This document shows positions 41,988 through 50,115 of a stretch of DNA of 64,000 bases, in pieces. The notes beneath the pieces are model-generated. The model did no database searches. It saw only the letters and a list, made by a program, of their open reading frames with translations, and had not been told where the DNA came from. The DNA is from Amycolatopsis sp. CA-128772 (GTDB taxonomy: Bacteria > Actinomycetota > Actinomycetes > Mycobacteriales > Pseudonocardiaceae). The translations under genes were made by a program, and so were the position numbers. Location: positions 122,761 to 186,760 of the forward strand of contig NZ_PPHG01000078.1 of assembly GCF_002904295.1 (NCBI RefSeq). Direction: 5' to 3'. Numbering within the stretch: the first letter of the stretch is position 1; each line of letters opens with the position of its first letter.

Positions 41988-42186
41988 CCCGCGACTGTGC
42001 CGATCAGGAAAATGTGGGGTGGATCACGCTCGACCCCGACGCGTGGCGGACCCCGGATGAGGTATTGGCTACAGTGTCTCGACCGCGTCGCCGCGGTGGC
42101 GGGCCGGCTGGATCGGTCCACTAAGGGGGCGCCAGCTCGCGCGTATCCCACCGGCAGAAGCCTGCGGGCGGAACAGTGACGAGGAC
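41988..42186. other. 199-base gap between RNase H and GT-C genes
   Basis: No convincing gene or strong hairpin. TTGGCTACAGTGT around 42065-42077 has a TACAGT that could be a -10 element for the following gene. Small ORFs here lack ribosome sites and biased codons. Confidence 0.4.
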
Positions 42187-43929
42187 ATGACGGCTAGCGC
42201 ACTCACCGAGACCTCCCCCAGCGACGTCCCCGAGGACCCGGCGGCCGCCCCGGCCACCCGCGGCTGGGGCGCGCGCCTCGCGCCGGTGCTGGCCGTGCTC
42301 GCCGGCGTCGCGGCGGTCGCCGTGCACGCCACCCGCTACGGCCACTGGATCGTCGACGACGCCGCCATCACCTTCTCCTACGCCCGCAGCTTCGCCGACG
42401 GCCTCGGCCCGGTGCTGCAGCCGGGCGCCCCGCCGGTCGAGGGCTTCTCCGACCCGACGTGGATGGTGCTGCTCGGCCTCGGCAAGCTCGTCGGCCTCTT
42501 CGACCACGGCGAGCTCTTCGGCATCCCGGACTACGTCCTGTTCCCGAAGACGCTCGGCCTGCTGTTCACCGGCGGCGTCCTGACGGCCTGCTACATCGCC
42601 GCGAAGCAGATCTTCACCCGCTTCGCCTGGCTGGTCACCCTGGTCGCCGGGCTGACGCTGGCGACGATCCCGTCGTACGTCATCTGGGTCGTGTCCGGCC
42701 TGGAGAACTCGCTGTTCGCGTTCGCGGTAGTCACCCTGGCCGTGACGCTGTTCGTGTCGGTGCGGCGGGACAAGCTGCTGACGCCGAAGGTCGCGCTGTG
42801 GGCCGGGGTCCTGGTGGCGTTCGCCGCGCTGACCCGCCCGGAAGGCCTGATCTACGCGGGCGCGTACCCGCTGGCGGCGCTGTTCCTGCTGCGCTCGGGG
42901 CTGTTCTGGAAGAGCTTCCGGCTCGCGCTGCTGTCGGTGGCGGCGTTCGCGGTGCCGTTCGGCGGGTACGTCGTCTGGCGGCACGCGGAGTTCGGGCGCC
43001 TGCTGGCCAACCCTTCGGTGGCGAAGCAGCAGGGCCTCCCCGGCTTCGACGCCGTCAAGCGGCCCTTCGAACTGGTCGGCTACGCGGGCTGGGCGGGCGT
43101 GGTCGCGCTCGTGTTGGTGATCGTGTTCGCGCTGGTCAAGGCGCCGTGGCGGCGTTCGCTGGTCGCCCTGCTGGTGCCGCTGGGGCTGGGGATCGTCGCG
43201 TACGGCGTGATGGTCGCCGACTGGATGTACCAGCACCGGTTCGCCAGCCCGATCTGGCCGCTGGCGGTGATCGCGGGCACGCTGTCGGCCGGTGAGCTGC
43301 TGCGCCACCGGCGGGCGCTGCTGCGCGTCGGCGTAGTCGTGGTGCTGGTCGGGGCGTTCGTCCCGTCGGCGGTCGGCTTCGCGGCGGCGGCGGACAAGTT
43401 CGCGAAGAACCCGAACATCACCGCGTGCCTGGTGGCCGACCGCTTCGGCCGCGGCTTCAACACCTACGCCGACATCCTCGGCCTGCAGAAGGCGTCGCTG
43501 CTGCTGCCGGACCTCGGCGGCTCGTCGATGACCAGCCGGCTCGAGCTGGTCGACATGGCGGGCCTGGTCAACAAGCCGATCGCGGACCTGGTCCACGACA
43601 ACGACCTGGCCGGTCTGCGCGACTACGTGTTCGACACGGTGAAGCCGACGTTCATCCACTCATGGGGTCCCTGGGCGGCGGGCAACGGCATCGCGCTGGA
43701 CCCGCGCCTGGACCGCGACTACGTGCTGATCTACAGCTCCCCGATCGAGGGCCTCCGCAACGGCGACTGGGTGCGTCGCGACGCGGCGACCGACCCGGCG
43801 AAGCTGAAGGCGGCCCAGGGCTACGCGGCGAAGACGATCCCCGCGGTGGCCGCGGACCGCTTCGGCGGCCCGCTGGACGACTGCGGCGCGACGATGAAGC
43901 CGGGCCAGACGATCACGATGCCCAGCTGA
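42187..43929 (+). CDS. GT-C-type polytopic membrane glycosyltransferase-like protein
   Basis: 580 residues, ATG 42187. About 10-11 membrane helices follow a short cytoplasmic tail. An acidic pair in the first loop (IVDDAAITFSYARSFADG, DD near residues 54-55) and the motif PPVEGFSDPTWM are characteristic of GT-C enzymes that use polyprenyl-phosphate sugars, including the mycobacterial arabinosyltransferase AftB group, which it resembles in outline. The C-terminal about 200 residues form a soluble extracytoplasmic domain. Donor and acceptor sugars are unknown. The last 17 bases overlap the convergent permease gene. Confidence 0.7.
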   Translation: MTASALTETSPSDVPEDPAAAPATRGWGARLAPVLAVLAGVAAVAVHATRYGHWIVDDAAITFSYARSFADGLGPVLQPGAPPVEGFSDPTWMVLLGLGKLVGLFDHGELFGIPDYVLFPKTLGLLFTGGVLTACYIAAKQIFTRFAWLVTLVAGLTLATIPSYVIWVVSGLENSLFAFAVVTLAVTLFVSVRRDKLLTPKVALWAGVLVAFAALTRPEGLIYAGAYPLAALFLLRSGLFWKSFRLALLSVAAFAVPFGGYVVWRHAEFGRLLANPSVAKQQGLPGFDAVKRPFELVGYAGWAGVVALVLVIVFALVKAPWRRSLVALLVPLGLGIVAYGVMVADWMYQHRFASPIWPLAVIAGTLSAGELLRHRRALLRVGVVVVLVGAFVPSAVGFAAAADKFAKNPNITACLVADRFGRGFNTYADILGLQKASLLLPDLGGSSMTSRLELVDMAGLVNKPIADLVHDNDLAGLRDYVFDTVKPTFIHSWGPWAAGNGIALDPRLDRDYVLIYSSPIEGLRNGDWVRRDAATDPAKLKAAQGYAAKTIPAVAADRFGGPLDDCGATMKPGQTITMPS

Positions 43930-45154
43930 GGCCCAGCCAGAGCGCGACGGTGGCGGCGGCGAGGCACAACGGCGTCGTGAGCGCGCCCAGGGCGTGGAAC
44001 GTCCGCGCCGAGGGCGGCTTCGGGAGCGTCCGGCGCCACAGCAGGGTGGCCAGCGAGCCGAGGTAGGTCGCGTTCGGGCCGATGTTGACGCCCAGCAGCA
44101 CGGCGAGCAGCACACCCGGCGCCGGGTGCGGGCCGAGCACGGACAGCAGGATCAGCGTCGCGGGCAGGTTGTTGACCAGGTTGGCGAGCAGCGCCGCCAC
44201 CCCGGCCGCCACCAGCAGGTCCACCAGGCCGGTCGAGGTTGGCAGGACGTCCCGCAGCACACCGCCGAGGACGTGCTCGGACACGGCCTCCACCACGACG
44301 GCCAGCCCCAGCACGAACAGGCACAGCTGAGGCGCGGCCTCGCTGACCAGCTGCCACGGCCGGATCTTCCCTTGCGCGAGCGCCCGCACGCCGAGGATCA
44401 GCGCGGCCAGCGCGGCGATCCACACGGGCTCGACGTGCCCGAGCTGCCCCACCGCGAACCCGGCGAGCGTCAGGCCGAGGACGACCAGAGCGAACGTCGG
44501 TGTTTCGAGGTGCTGCCGCGGTTCGGGCGTCTCGCGCGGCCGCAGGTCGGCGGCGAAGAACCGCAGGAAGACGACCAGTTCGATGGCCAGCGTGACCAGC
44601 CACGGCAGGGCCATCAGTGCGGTGAACCCGGCGAAGGTCAGCCCGGACGCGGCGAAGGCGAGCAGGTTCGTCAGGTTGGAGACGGGCAGCAGGGTGGAGG
44701 CGGAGTTGGCCAGGTGCGCGCAGGCGTAGACGTGCGGCCGGGCGGGCAGTTCGAGGCTGGTCGCGGTGGCGAGGACGACGGGCGTGAGCAGCACGACGGT
44801 GGCGTCCAGGCTGAGAATGGCGGTGACCCCGGCGGCGGCGGCGAAGGTGAGCACGAGCAGCCGCCGCGGCCGGCCGTGACAGGCCTCGGCGAGCCGGTTC
44901 CCGAGCCAGGCGAAGACCCCGTCCACACTGGCCAAAAAGGACAAAAGCAGGATGGCGGCCAGAAACCCCAGCGTGGGCAGGATTTCCACGGCCCGCTGCC
45001 CGGCGGCGGCGGGGGAGACGAGGCCGAGCAGAAGGGCGATCCCGGCGGCCGGGACAGCGGCCACGGCTTCCGGCCAGCCCCGCGGCCGCACGATGGCGAA
45101 GACGAGCACACCGGCCAGGAGCAGCAGGCTGGCCGCGCCCGCGAGGAGGTTCAC
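43913..45154 (-). CDS. SLC13/ArsB-type anion permease
   Basis: 413 residues from GTG 45154 with GAGGAGG just inside the coding start region. About 11 helices are predicted; SLDATVVLLTPVVLATA and NNLPATLILLSVLG resemble the two inverted repeats of the ArsB/NhaD/SLC13 (ion transporter) superfamily, as does LANSASTLLPVSNLTNLL. Substrate could be arsenite, a dicarboxylate or sodium/proton; no ars genes are nearby. It overlaps the end of the GT-C gene. Confidence 0.82.
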   Translation of the reverse strand: MNLLAGAASLLLLAGVLVFAIVRPRGWPEAVAAVPAAGIALLLGLVSPAAAGQRAVEILPTLGFLAAILLLSFLASVDGVFAWLGNRLAEACHGRPRRLLVLTFAAAAGVTAILSLDATVVLLTPVVLATATSLELPARPHVYACAHLANSASTLLPVSNLTNLLAFAASGLTFAGFTALMALPWLVTLAIELVVFLRFFAADLRPRETPEPRQHLETPTFALVVLGLTLAGFAVGQLGHVEPVWIAALAALILGVRALAQGKIRPWQLVSEAAPQLCLFVLGLAVVVEAVSEHVLGGVLRDVLPTSTGLVDLLVAAGVAALLANLVNNLPATLILLSVLGPHPAPGVLLAVLLGVNIGPNATYLGSLATLLWRRTLPKPPSARTFHALGALTTPLCLAAATVALWLGLSWAS

Positions 45155-45269
45155 GCGTTCACGCTAACCGCGCCCGGTTCCTGTCGGTGCCCGCGGGTAG
45201 CGTGGAAGCCGGGGGGGCGGCGCCCCGCGCGGCTCGCGGGCCGGGAGTCCGAAGTGGACGGCGGCCGGT

Positions 45270-45418
45270 CCCCTTCGGCTCAGCGGCCGTCCACCTGCTG
45301 TGAAGACTTCGCCAGCGCCCCACCGAGTTCCGCCCGGCTCACACCGGCCCCTTCGGCTCAGCGGCCGTCCACCCGCTGCGAAGACTTCGCCAGCGCCCCA
45401 CCGAGTTCCGCCCGGCCC
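45270..45418. repeat. 71-bp direct duplication of the LuxR gene 3' end
   Basis: The bases 45348-45418, which hold the final codons and stop of the LuxR-type gene, recur at 45270-45340 with only a few changes, offset by 78 bases (26 codons). The extra copy still reads, in the same frame, as the last residues and a stop codon, but lies downstream of the real stop. It is a frozen tandem duplication. Confidence 0.88.
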
Positions 45419-48222
45419 GGGATTCCCAGCTTCCGGTACGCCCCCGACAGGTGCAGCTCCACCGTCCGCCGCGTCAGGTGCAGGGCCGTGGCGATCTCGC
45501 GGTTGGTCAGGCCCTGCGCCGCCATCACGGCGATGCGGTTTTCCTGTCGCGTGAGGCCGTGCTCGTTGTCCTTCGCCGGCGTCAACGCCCGCCGCGACGA
45601 CCGCAGCTCCTCCGCCGCTCGCCGGGCCAGGGGACGCGCGCCGCAGTGCTCGCTCAGCTCGACCGCCTGCCGCAGCGTCTCGATCGCCTTCTCCGACTGG
45701 CCGTGCCGGGCCTGTAGCGTGCCCAGCTCGGTCAGCGCCGTCGCCAGCTGCAACCGGGCCGGCGACGACCGCAGGGTCGTGATCGCCTTCTGCAGGGCCC
45801 GCTCGGCTTCGTCGTCCTCGCGGACCAGGCCGAGCGTCGTCAGCGCCGTGCCCAGCGGGCGCGGGGCGCCCCAGCGGGCCGAGGCGTTCATGTCCTCCTC
45901 CGCCAGCCGCGCCGCGTCGTCGGTCTGGCCGAGCGCCAGCGCCGCCCGCGCCGCGTGCGCGCGCCAGGGCACGAACCCCGGGAACCGCATCCCGTGGTGG
46001 GCCAGCCGCCGTCCGCAGCTGAGCAGGTCCTCGAAGCCGAAGCGCGTGTAGCCGGTCGCGACGCGCAGGCGCCCGCGCGCGTACAGCAGGTACGTGTGGG
46101 TGAACAGGCCCTGGCTCGCGACGAAGTCCATCCGGTCCAGCAACGACGTCGCCGCCTCGAACCGGCCGAGGTCCACCCAGCATTCGACGAGCTTCGCCGC
46201 GCACAGCACGCCGACCGGGCACGTCGTCGTCCCGCCGCGCTCGTCGAACCGGCGCAGCAGCGATTCGAAGTGGACGCTGGCCCGCTGCAGGTCACCGCTG
46301 GCCTGCAGGGCGATCCCGCGGGCCAGGGTCGGCAGCGCGCCGTGCGGCACATGCACGTCCCACGGCTCGCGCTCGACGTCCAGCACCCGGCACAGCCGGT
46401 CGACATGCGCCGGCTCGTCCGACAGGACCGCCGTCGCCAGGGTGAAGAAGTAGTGCTGTTCGAACAGGTTGCCGTCGTCGCCGGTCAACTCCCGGGGGGT
46501 CCGGGTGGCGGAGCCCCCGGCCCGGGGCGAAGCCCCGGCTGAAGACAGCGCGTCCGCGAAGTGGCCGACGGCGTCCTGCGCCGACTCGCCGCTGCGGACG
46601 GCGTCCAGTGCCAGCAGCGCCGAGCGGCTCCGCTGGGCCGCCGGGTCGGTCAGCGGCGCCCACTGCTCCTCGAAGTCGCGGAACTCCGGGGGCGGGCCGA
46701 GCCGGCTGCCGGCCTCGGCGAGGTAGGTCATGCACAGCAGCGGCCACACCGCGTCCGGCCCGCCCGCGTCCAGCCGCGCCGCGATCTGGCCCGCCGCGCT
46801 GATCCCGAGCCGCGCGTCCTGGCCGCCGCAGAGCGACAGCAGCATCGCGGTGGCGATGTACGCGGCGGTCTCGCGGTTGCCGACCGTGTCGACGGCCTCC
46901 CGCACCCGCTTCGCCGCGCCGGGCGGGTCGAACTGGAACTCCGCGTGCGCGAGCTGCAGCAGCACGGCCATCCGGCGCCCCGACGTCAGCCGTTCCTCCA
47001 GCGCCCGCCGCAGGTGCCGCGCGGCCAGCTCGGGCCGGCCGGAGAACACGGCGTCGCGCGCGCTCAGCCGCAGCACGTCCACCGCCCACGGGAGCCGGAT
47101 CGACGTCGCTTCCAGCAGGTGGGCGGCGACCCGCTCGGCCGCCGCGCCCGTCTCGGTCAGCAGCTTCGCCGCCCGCGAGTGGTTGACCGCCCTCGTCGTC
47201 CGCGGCATGTCCTTGAGCAGGGAGTTGCGGACGAACGAGTAGGTCAGCGTCGGCTGGCTGCTGTTGTTGAGCACGTGCAGCCGGACCATGGTGTCGATCG
47301 CCTGCAGCGCGTCGAGCTCGTCGACGCCGGCCAGCTTGGCCAGCAGGTCGAAGGCCGCGTCCTCGCCGAGCACCGCCGCCGCGTGCAGGATGGCGGGCGC
47401 GTGCGGGAACTCGTGCATCCGCGTGTGGAGGACCTGCCCGATCAGCGACGAGCCGAGCTCGTGCGGGTCCGCGCCGGGCAGCAGCCGCGGCCGCAGCGCC
47501 TGCAGCAGGTACGGGTTGCCGCCGGTCGCCTCGCGGCAGGCGGACGCGAGCTCCCCGGGCGCGAGGCCGAGGATCTCGGCCGCGGCCGCGTCGCCGAGGC
47601 CGTTCAGCGTGATCGTGGCCGGCGTGCAGCCCGCCATCTCCAGCAGCGCGACCTCGCGGTGCGGCGGGTGCCCGGTCAGCGACGTCAGCACGATGAACAC
47701 CGGCAGGTCGAGGACGCGGTTGCGGATGTAGGCCAGGCACCGCATGGACCAGGCGTCGGCGAGGTGGACGTTGTCGATGCCGAGGAACAGCGGACCCCGC
47801 GCGCTCGCCTCGCGGACGATCCGGAAGAAGAGGTCGAGCGCTTCGCTCTCGCCGGCCGGCCCGCACAGGTCACCGGCGGCCGGCCGCGGTGTTCCCGGCT
47901 CCGCCAGCGCGTCGGCCAGCTGGCGGACGAGCCCGCCCGAGAGGTGGCTCTCCAGCCGTGACCCGGTGGCGATCGCCACGGTGAACCCCGCGTCCGAGGC
48001 CAGCGCCGCGGCGGTCCGCAGGGTGGCGCTCTTGCCCATGCCGAACTCGCCGACCAGCACCGCGCTGGCGGCGGCGCCTCCCAGCGCGACCGGGAAGAGA
48101 GCGGTCAGGCGGCCGAGTTCGGGCTCGCGGCCGGGGAGCCGCGGGGCGGGACGCTTCGGTACCGAAGCCCCGCTGGCGGAGTGCTCGGGATTTACTTCGG
48201 TATCCACCGTAAGGACTTTCAT
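45358..48222 (-). CDS. LuxR-family (LAL-type) regulator with AAA ATPase domain
   Basis: 954 residues from ATG 48222 (MKVLTVDTEVNPEHS); an in-frame frame to 48288 is less likely. The N-terminal ATPase has Walker A GEFGMGKSA and Walker B LFLGIDNVHLAD. A long helical/TPR-like middle follows. The C-terminal LuxR helix-turn-helix is LTRQENRIAVMAAQGLTNREIATALHLTRRTVELHL. LAL proteins are typical pathway activators for secondary metabolism or sugar use. It starts 16 bases after the anti-sigma stop, so it is likely in the sigma operon. Residues about 590-610 (SAGASPRAGGSATRTPREL) are a REP-like insertion (46491-46544). Confidence 0.9.
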   Translation of the reverse strand: MKVLTVDTEVNPEHSASGASVPKRPAPRLPGREPELGRLTALFPVALGGAAASAVLVGEFGMGKSATLRTAAALASDAGFTVAIATGSRLESHLSGGLVRQLADALAEPGTPRPAAGDLCGPAGESEALDLFFRIVREASARGPLFLGIDNVHLADAWSMRCLAYIRNRVLDLPVFIVLTSLTGHPPHREVALLEMAGCTPATITLNGLGDAAAAEILGLAPGELASACREATGGNPYLLQALRPRLLPGADPHELGSSLIGQVLHTRMHEFPHAPAILHAAAVLGEDAAFDLLAKLAGVDELDALQAIDTMVRLHVLNNSSQPTLTYSFVRNSLLKDMPRTTRAVNHSRAAKLLTETGAAAERVAAHLLEATSIRLPWAVDVLRLSARDAVFSGRPELAARHLRRALEERLTSGRRMAVLLQLAHAEFQFDPPGAAKRVREAVDTVGNRETAAYIATAMLLSLCGGQDARLGISAAGQIAARLDAGGPDAVWPLLCMTYLAEAGSRLGPPPEFRDFEEQWAPLTDPAAQRSRSALLALDAVRSGESAQDAVGHFADALSSAGASPRAGGSATRTPRELTGDDGNLFEQHYFFTLATAVLSDEPAHVDRLCRVLDVEREPWDVHVPHGALPTLARGIALQASGDLQRASVHFESLLRRFDERGGTTTCPVGVLCAAKLVECWVDLGRFEAATSLLDRMDFVASQGLFTHTYLLYARGRLRVATGYTRFGFEDLLSCGRRLAHHGMRFPGFVPWRAHAARAALALGQTDDAARLAEEDMNASARWGAPRPLGTALTTLGLVREDDEAERALQKAITTLRSSPARLQLATALTELGTLQARHGQSEKAIETLRQAVELSEHCGARPLARRAAEELRSSRRALTPAKDNEHGLTRQENRIAVMAAQGLTNREIATALHLTRRTVELHLSGAYRKLGIPGRAELGGALAKSSQRVDGR
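46491..46544. repeat. GC-rich REP-like element inside the LuxR gene
   Basis: CCCGGGGGGTCCG, GGCGGAGCCCCCGG and CCGGGGCGAAGCCCCGG follow one another as adjoining hairpins. Sequence and order match the element in the RNase H gene. It encodes a Gly/Ser/Arg-rich linker in the helical middle of the regulator, so the insertion preserved the reading frame. Confidence 0.72.
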
Positions 48223-48238
48223 GTTGGGTTGGGGCAGA

Positions 48239-48616
48239 CTACTGGAAACCGGCCGGCCAGGGGAGACTCCGCGGCGCGCGGCCGGCACCGGCGACGACCT
48301 GACCAGGGGAGACGATGGACGCAGGGGATGCGAACCGGATCTTCCCGGTGGCCGGCCGGGCCGCGCTGAAGGCCGTGACGGCCACCCCGAGCGCGAGCAG
48401 CAGGAGCGGGCCGGCGGCCTTCCGGCGCCGGGCGGCCCCGTCGCCCGGAGGCAGGTAGCCCAGCCGCGCGGCCTCCGCCAGCGCGCCGGCCACCGGGGTG
48501 AACCCGGCGACCCGGCCCCGGCAGCGGGCGCAGCCGCGCAGGTGCGCTTCGAACTCTTCCGGATCGTCGAGGACGCCGAGCCCGTAGGCCGCGGCGTCCC
48601 CGTGCCGCCCCCTCAT
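48239..48616 (-). CDS. Zinc-finger anti-sigma factor (ZAS type)
   Basis: 125 residues from ATG 48616, overlapping the sigma stop by four bases. The ZAS motif HLRGCARC (H-x3-C-x2-C) is at about residues 27-34, with a His before it (GRHGDAAAYGLGVL). One membrane helix follows (AGPLLLLALGVAVTAFSAA) and then a short outside tail. Such proteins hold a partner ECF sigma factor at the membrane and release it on redox or envelope stress. The partner is the upstream sigma factor. The outside tail is short, so a sensor domain is missing. Confidence 0.88.
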   Translation of the reverse strand: MRGRHGDAAAYGLGVLDDPEEFEAHLRGCARCRGRVAGFTPVAGALAEAARLGYLPPGDGAARRRKAAGPLLLLALGVAVTAFSAARPATGKIRFASPASIVSPGQVVAGAGRAPRSLPWPAGFQ

Positions 48617-49191
48617 CGGACCGCCACTTCCCCGAGCGCCTTCCGCAATTGCCGCATCGCCGTGTACAACCGCGATTTGACGGTCCCCTCCGGAATTCCA
48701 AGAATTTCCGCCGCCTGCCGAACGGTGTTTCCGGCGAGATACGTCTCGTAGATGACGGACTGATATTTCGCGTCCAGTTCCCGCAATGCACAAGTAATCG
48801 TTAGCGCCGCTAACGAGCTGTCCGTGCGGTCGGTGGACTCGGCGTTTTCCGGGATCTCCAGAGCGACCTCCTGCGGGCGGACGCGGCGATTCCTCCAGCC
48901 GTCGATGACGATCCGGCGGGCCACCGTGAGCAGCCATCCGCGCAGCATTCCGGGCTCGCGTTCGAGCGTGCCGGAGTGCTGCCACGCGCGGATCATGGTC
49001 TCCTGCACCACGTCCTCGGTCCACTGCCGGTCATGGTTGGTCAGGGCCAGTACCTGCGCAAACAGGGTCGCACGGAAGTCCTTGTAGAGCAGCGGGACGA
49101 GGTCGTCCCCGGTGTCGGGGCCGGTGTCGGCCGCGGTGGCGGTGCAGACGTAGCCGACGTGGCCGCGACTTTCTCTGCCCAGTGCTTCCAT
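48613..49191 (-). CDS. ECF-family RNA polymerase sigma factor
   Basis: 192 residues from ATG 49191. Region 2 is visible (LLYKDFRATLFAQVLALTNHDRQWTEDVVQETMIRAW), and region 4 ends with QAAEILGIPEGTVKSRLYTAMRQLRKAL. It is a group 4 sigma factor with its ZAS anti-sigma directly downstream. It resembles SigL/SigM-like regulators in outline, but the exact group is not resolved. The operon continues into the LAL regulator. Confidence 0.92.
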   Translation of the reverse strand: MEALGRESRGHVGYVCTATAADTGPDTGDDLVPLLYKDFRATLFAQVLALTNHDRQWTEDVVQETMIRAWQHSGTLEREPGMLRGWLLTVARRIVIDGWRNRRVRPQEVALEIPENAESTDRTDSSLAALTITCALRELDAKYQSVIYETYLAGNTVRQAAEILGIPEGTVKSRLYTAMRQLRKALGEVAVR

Positions 49192-49439
49192 AAAGCTCGC
49201 AACCTCACCTGACTGGCGGACCGTGGGGCTACCGGAGCGTAGCGCAAAAACACTTAATAGGCCATATGCATTAGTTTCCCTTGCCAATTAGCTGCGGGCC
49301 TGACGTGGCTCACCGTCACCGCGTTCACAATCTGCATTGTGATACACGTCACAGGTTACTAAAAGGTGACGGTGAGAACCGGATCAGACCTTCCGGCCGT
49401 AGCTGGAGATGACGACTCCTTCGCGAAGGGACAACGGGG
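49192..49439. promoter_or_regulatory. Divergent promoter region between the sigma operon and the redox operon
   Basis: A 248-base gap, with AT-rich stretches unlike the flanks (around 49244-49293 and 49325-49367). It must hold the promoters of the sigma gene (minus) and the DUF4142 operon (plus). A GAGAACC at 49374-49380 could be an ECF -35-like element for the plus operon. The CRP-type site lies in its middle. Confidence 0.5.
49325..49353 (+). promoter_or_regulatory. CRP/GlxR-type site overlapping a second inverted repeat
   Basis: TGTGATACACGTCACA (49338-49353) matches the TGTGA-N6-TCACA consensus of CRP-family regulators at every fixed position. It overlaps TCACAAT-CTGC-ATTGTGA (49325-49342), another inverted repeat with seven-base arms. 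The site centre is about 95 bases before the DUF4142 start and 155 bases before the sigma start. Confidence 0.8.
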
Positions 49440-50108
49440 ATGCCGCTCCGATTCGTGGCGTTGCTGGCCGCCGCGACCGCGCTCGTGCTCGGCTGTGCTC
49501 TCCCGGCGTCCGCCGGGGAACTGCAGCAGACCGACCGCGCCCTGCTGACCCGGCTGAAACAGCACACGCTGTGGGCCGTGCCGTCGAGCAGGCTCGCCGT
49601 CGAGCGCGCGACCAACCGCCGCGTCCGCGCGGTCGCCGTCCGCATCGCCGACGACCAGGCCCGCCTCGACGTCGCCCTGCGCGCGGTCGCCGACCGGCTC
49701 GCCGTCACCCTGCCGGGGGAGCCGACGGACCAGGAGCGCGGCTGGGCCGACGAGATCGCCGCCGGCTCTGGTGACCGGTTCGACCGCGCCTACGTCAACC
49801 GCCTCCGCGCCGAGTACGGCACCCTCTTCGGGCTCGCCTCCGACGTCCGCGCCGGCACCCGCGACGACGACGTCCGCGCCTTCGCCCAAACCGCCGTCGA
49901 CACCTCCCTCGGGCACCTGACGCTCCTCGAAAGCACCGGGCTCGCCGAAACCACGTCCCTGCTCGTCTCCGCCACCGAGGACGACACCCTCGGCGGCGGC
50001 GCCATCGCCCTCGGTGCCGTTTTCGTGGCCGTCGCCGCCGTCGCCACGTTCGGCCTGCTCCGCCTGCTCGGGACCCCCGGCAGGACCTCGCCGCGCCCCC
50101 GGAGGTAA
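49440..50108 (+). CDS. DUF4142-domain secreted/membrane protein
   Basis: 222 residues, ATG 49440. A signal peptide (PLRFVALLAAATALVLGCALPASA) is followed by a four-helix DUF4142-like domain (TDRALLTRLKQHTLWAVPSSRLAVERATNRRVRAVA..., then LPGEPTDQERGWADEIA). A C-terminal membrane helix sits at about 190-210 (GGGAIALGAVFVAVAAVATFGLL). Two positions where DUF4142 proteins often have His read Asp (IADDQARLD) and Tyr (RAEYGTLF) here, so any metal role may be lost. It leads the operon with the cytochrome-ferredoxin gene, 7 bases downstream. Confidence 0.8.
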   Translation: MPLRFVALLAAATALVLGCALPASAGELQQTDRALLTRLKQHTLWAVPSSRLAVERATNRRVRAVAVRIADDQARLDVALRAVADRLAVTLPGEPTDQERGWADEIAAGSGDRFDRAYVNRLRAEYGTLFGLASDVRAGTRDDDVRAFAQTAVDTSLGHLTLLESTGLAETTSLLVSATEDDTLGGGAIALGAVFVAVAAVATFGLLRLLGTPGRTSPRPRR

Positions 50109-50115
50109 CCCGCCC

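Noticed and set aside
41997..42179. 60-codon ORF between RNase H and the GT-C gene
   Set aside because: No ribosome site and mixed codon bias; more likely a promoter region.
43913..43929. Frameshift explaining the overlap of GT-C and permease genes
   Set aside because: Both proteins end naturally; a 17-base tail overlap of convergent genes is ordinary in such compact genomes.
43913..45154. Arsenic resistance operon member
   Set aside because: The permease is ArsB-like only at superfamily level; the ArsR gene in the window is 12 kb away and paired with an SRPBCC gene.
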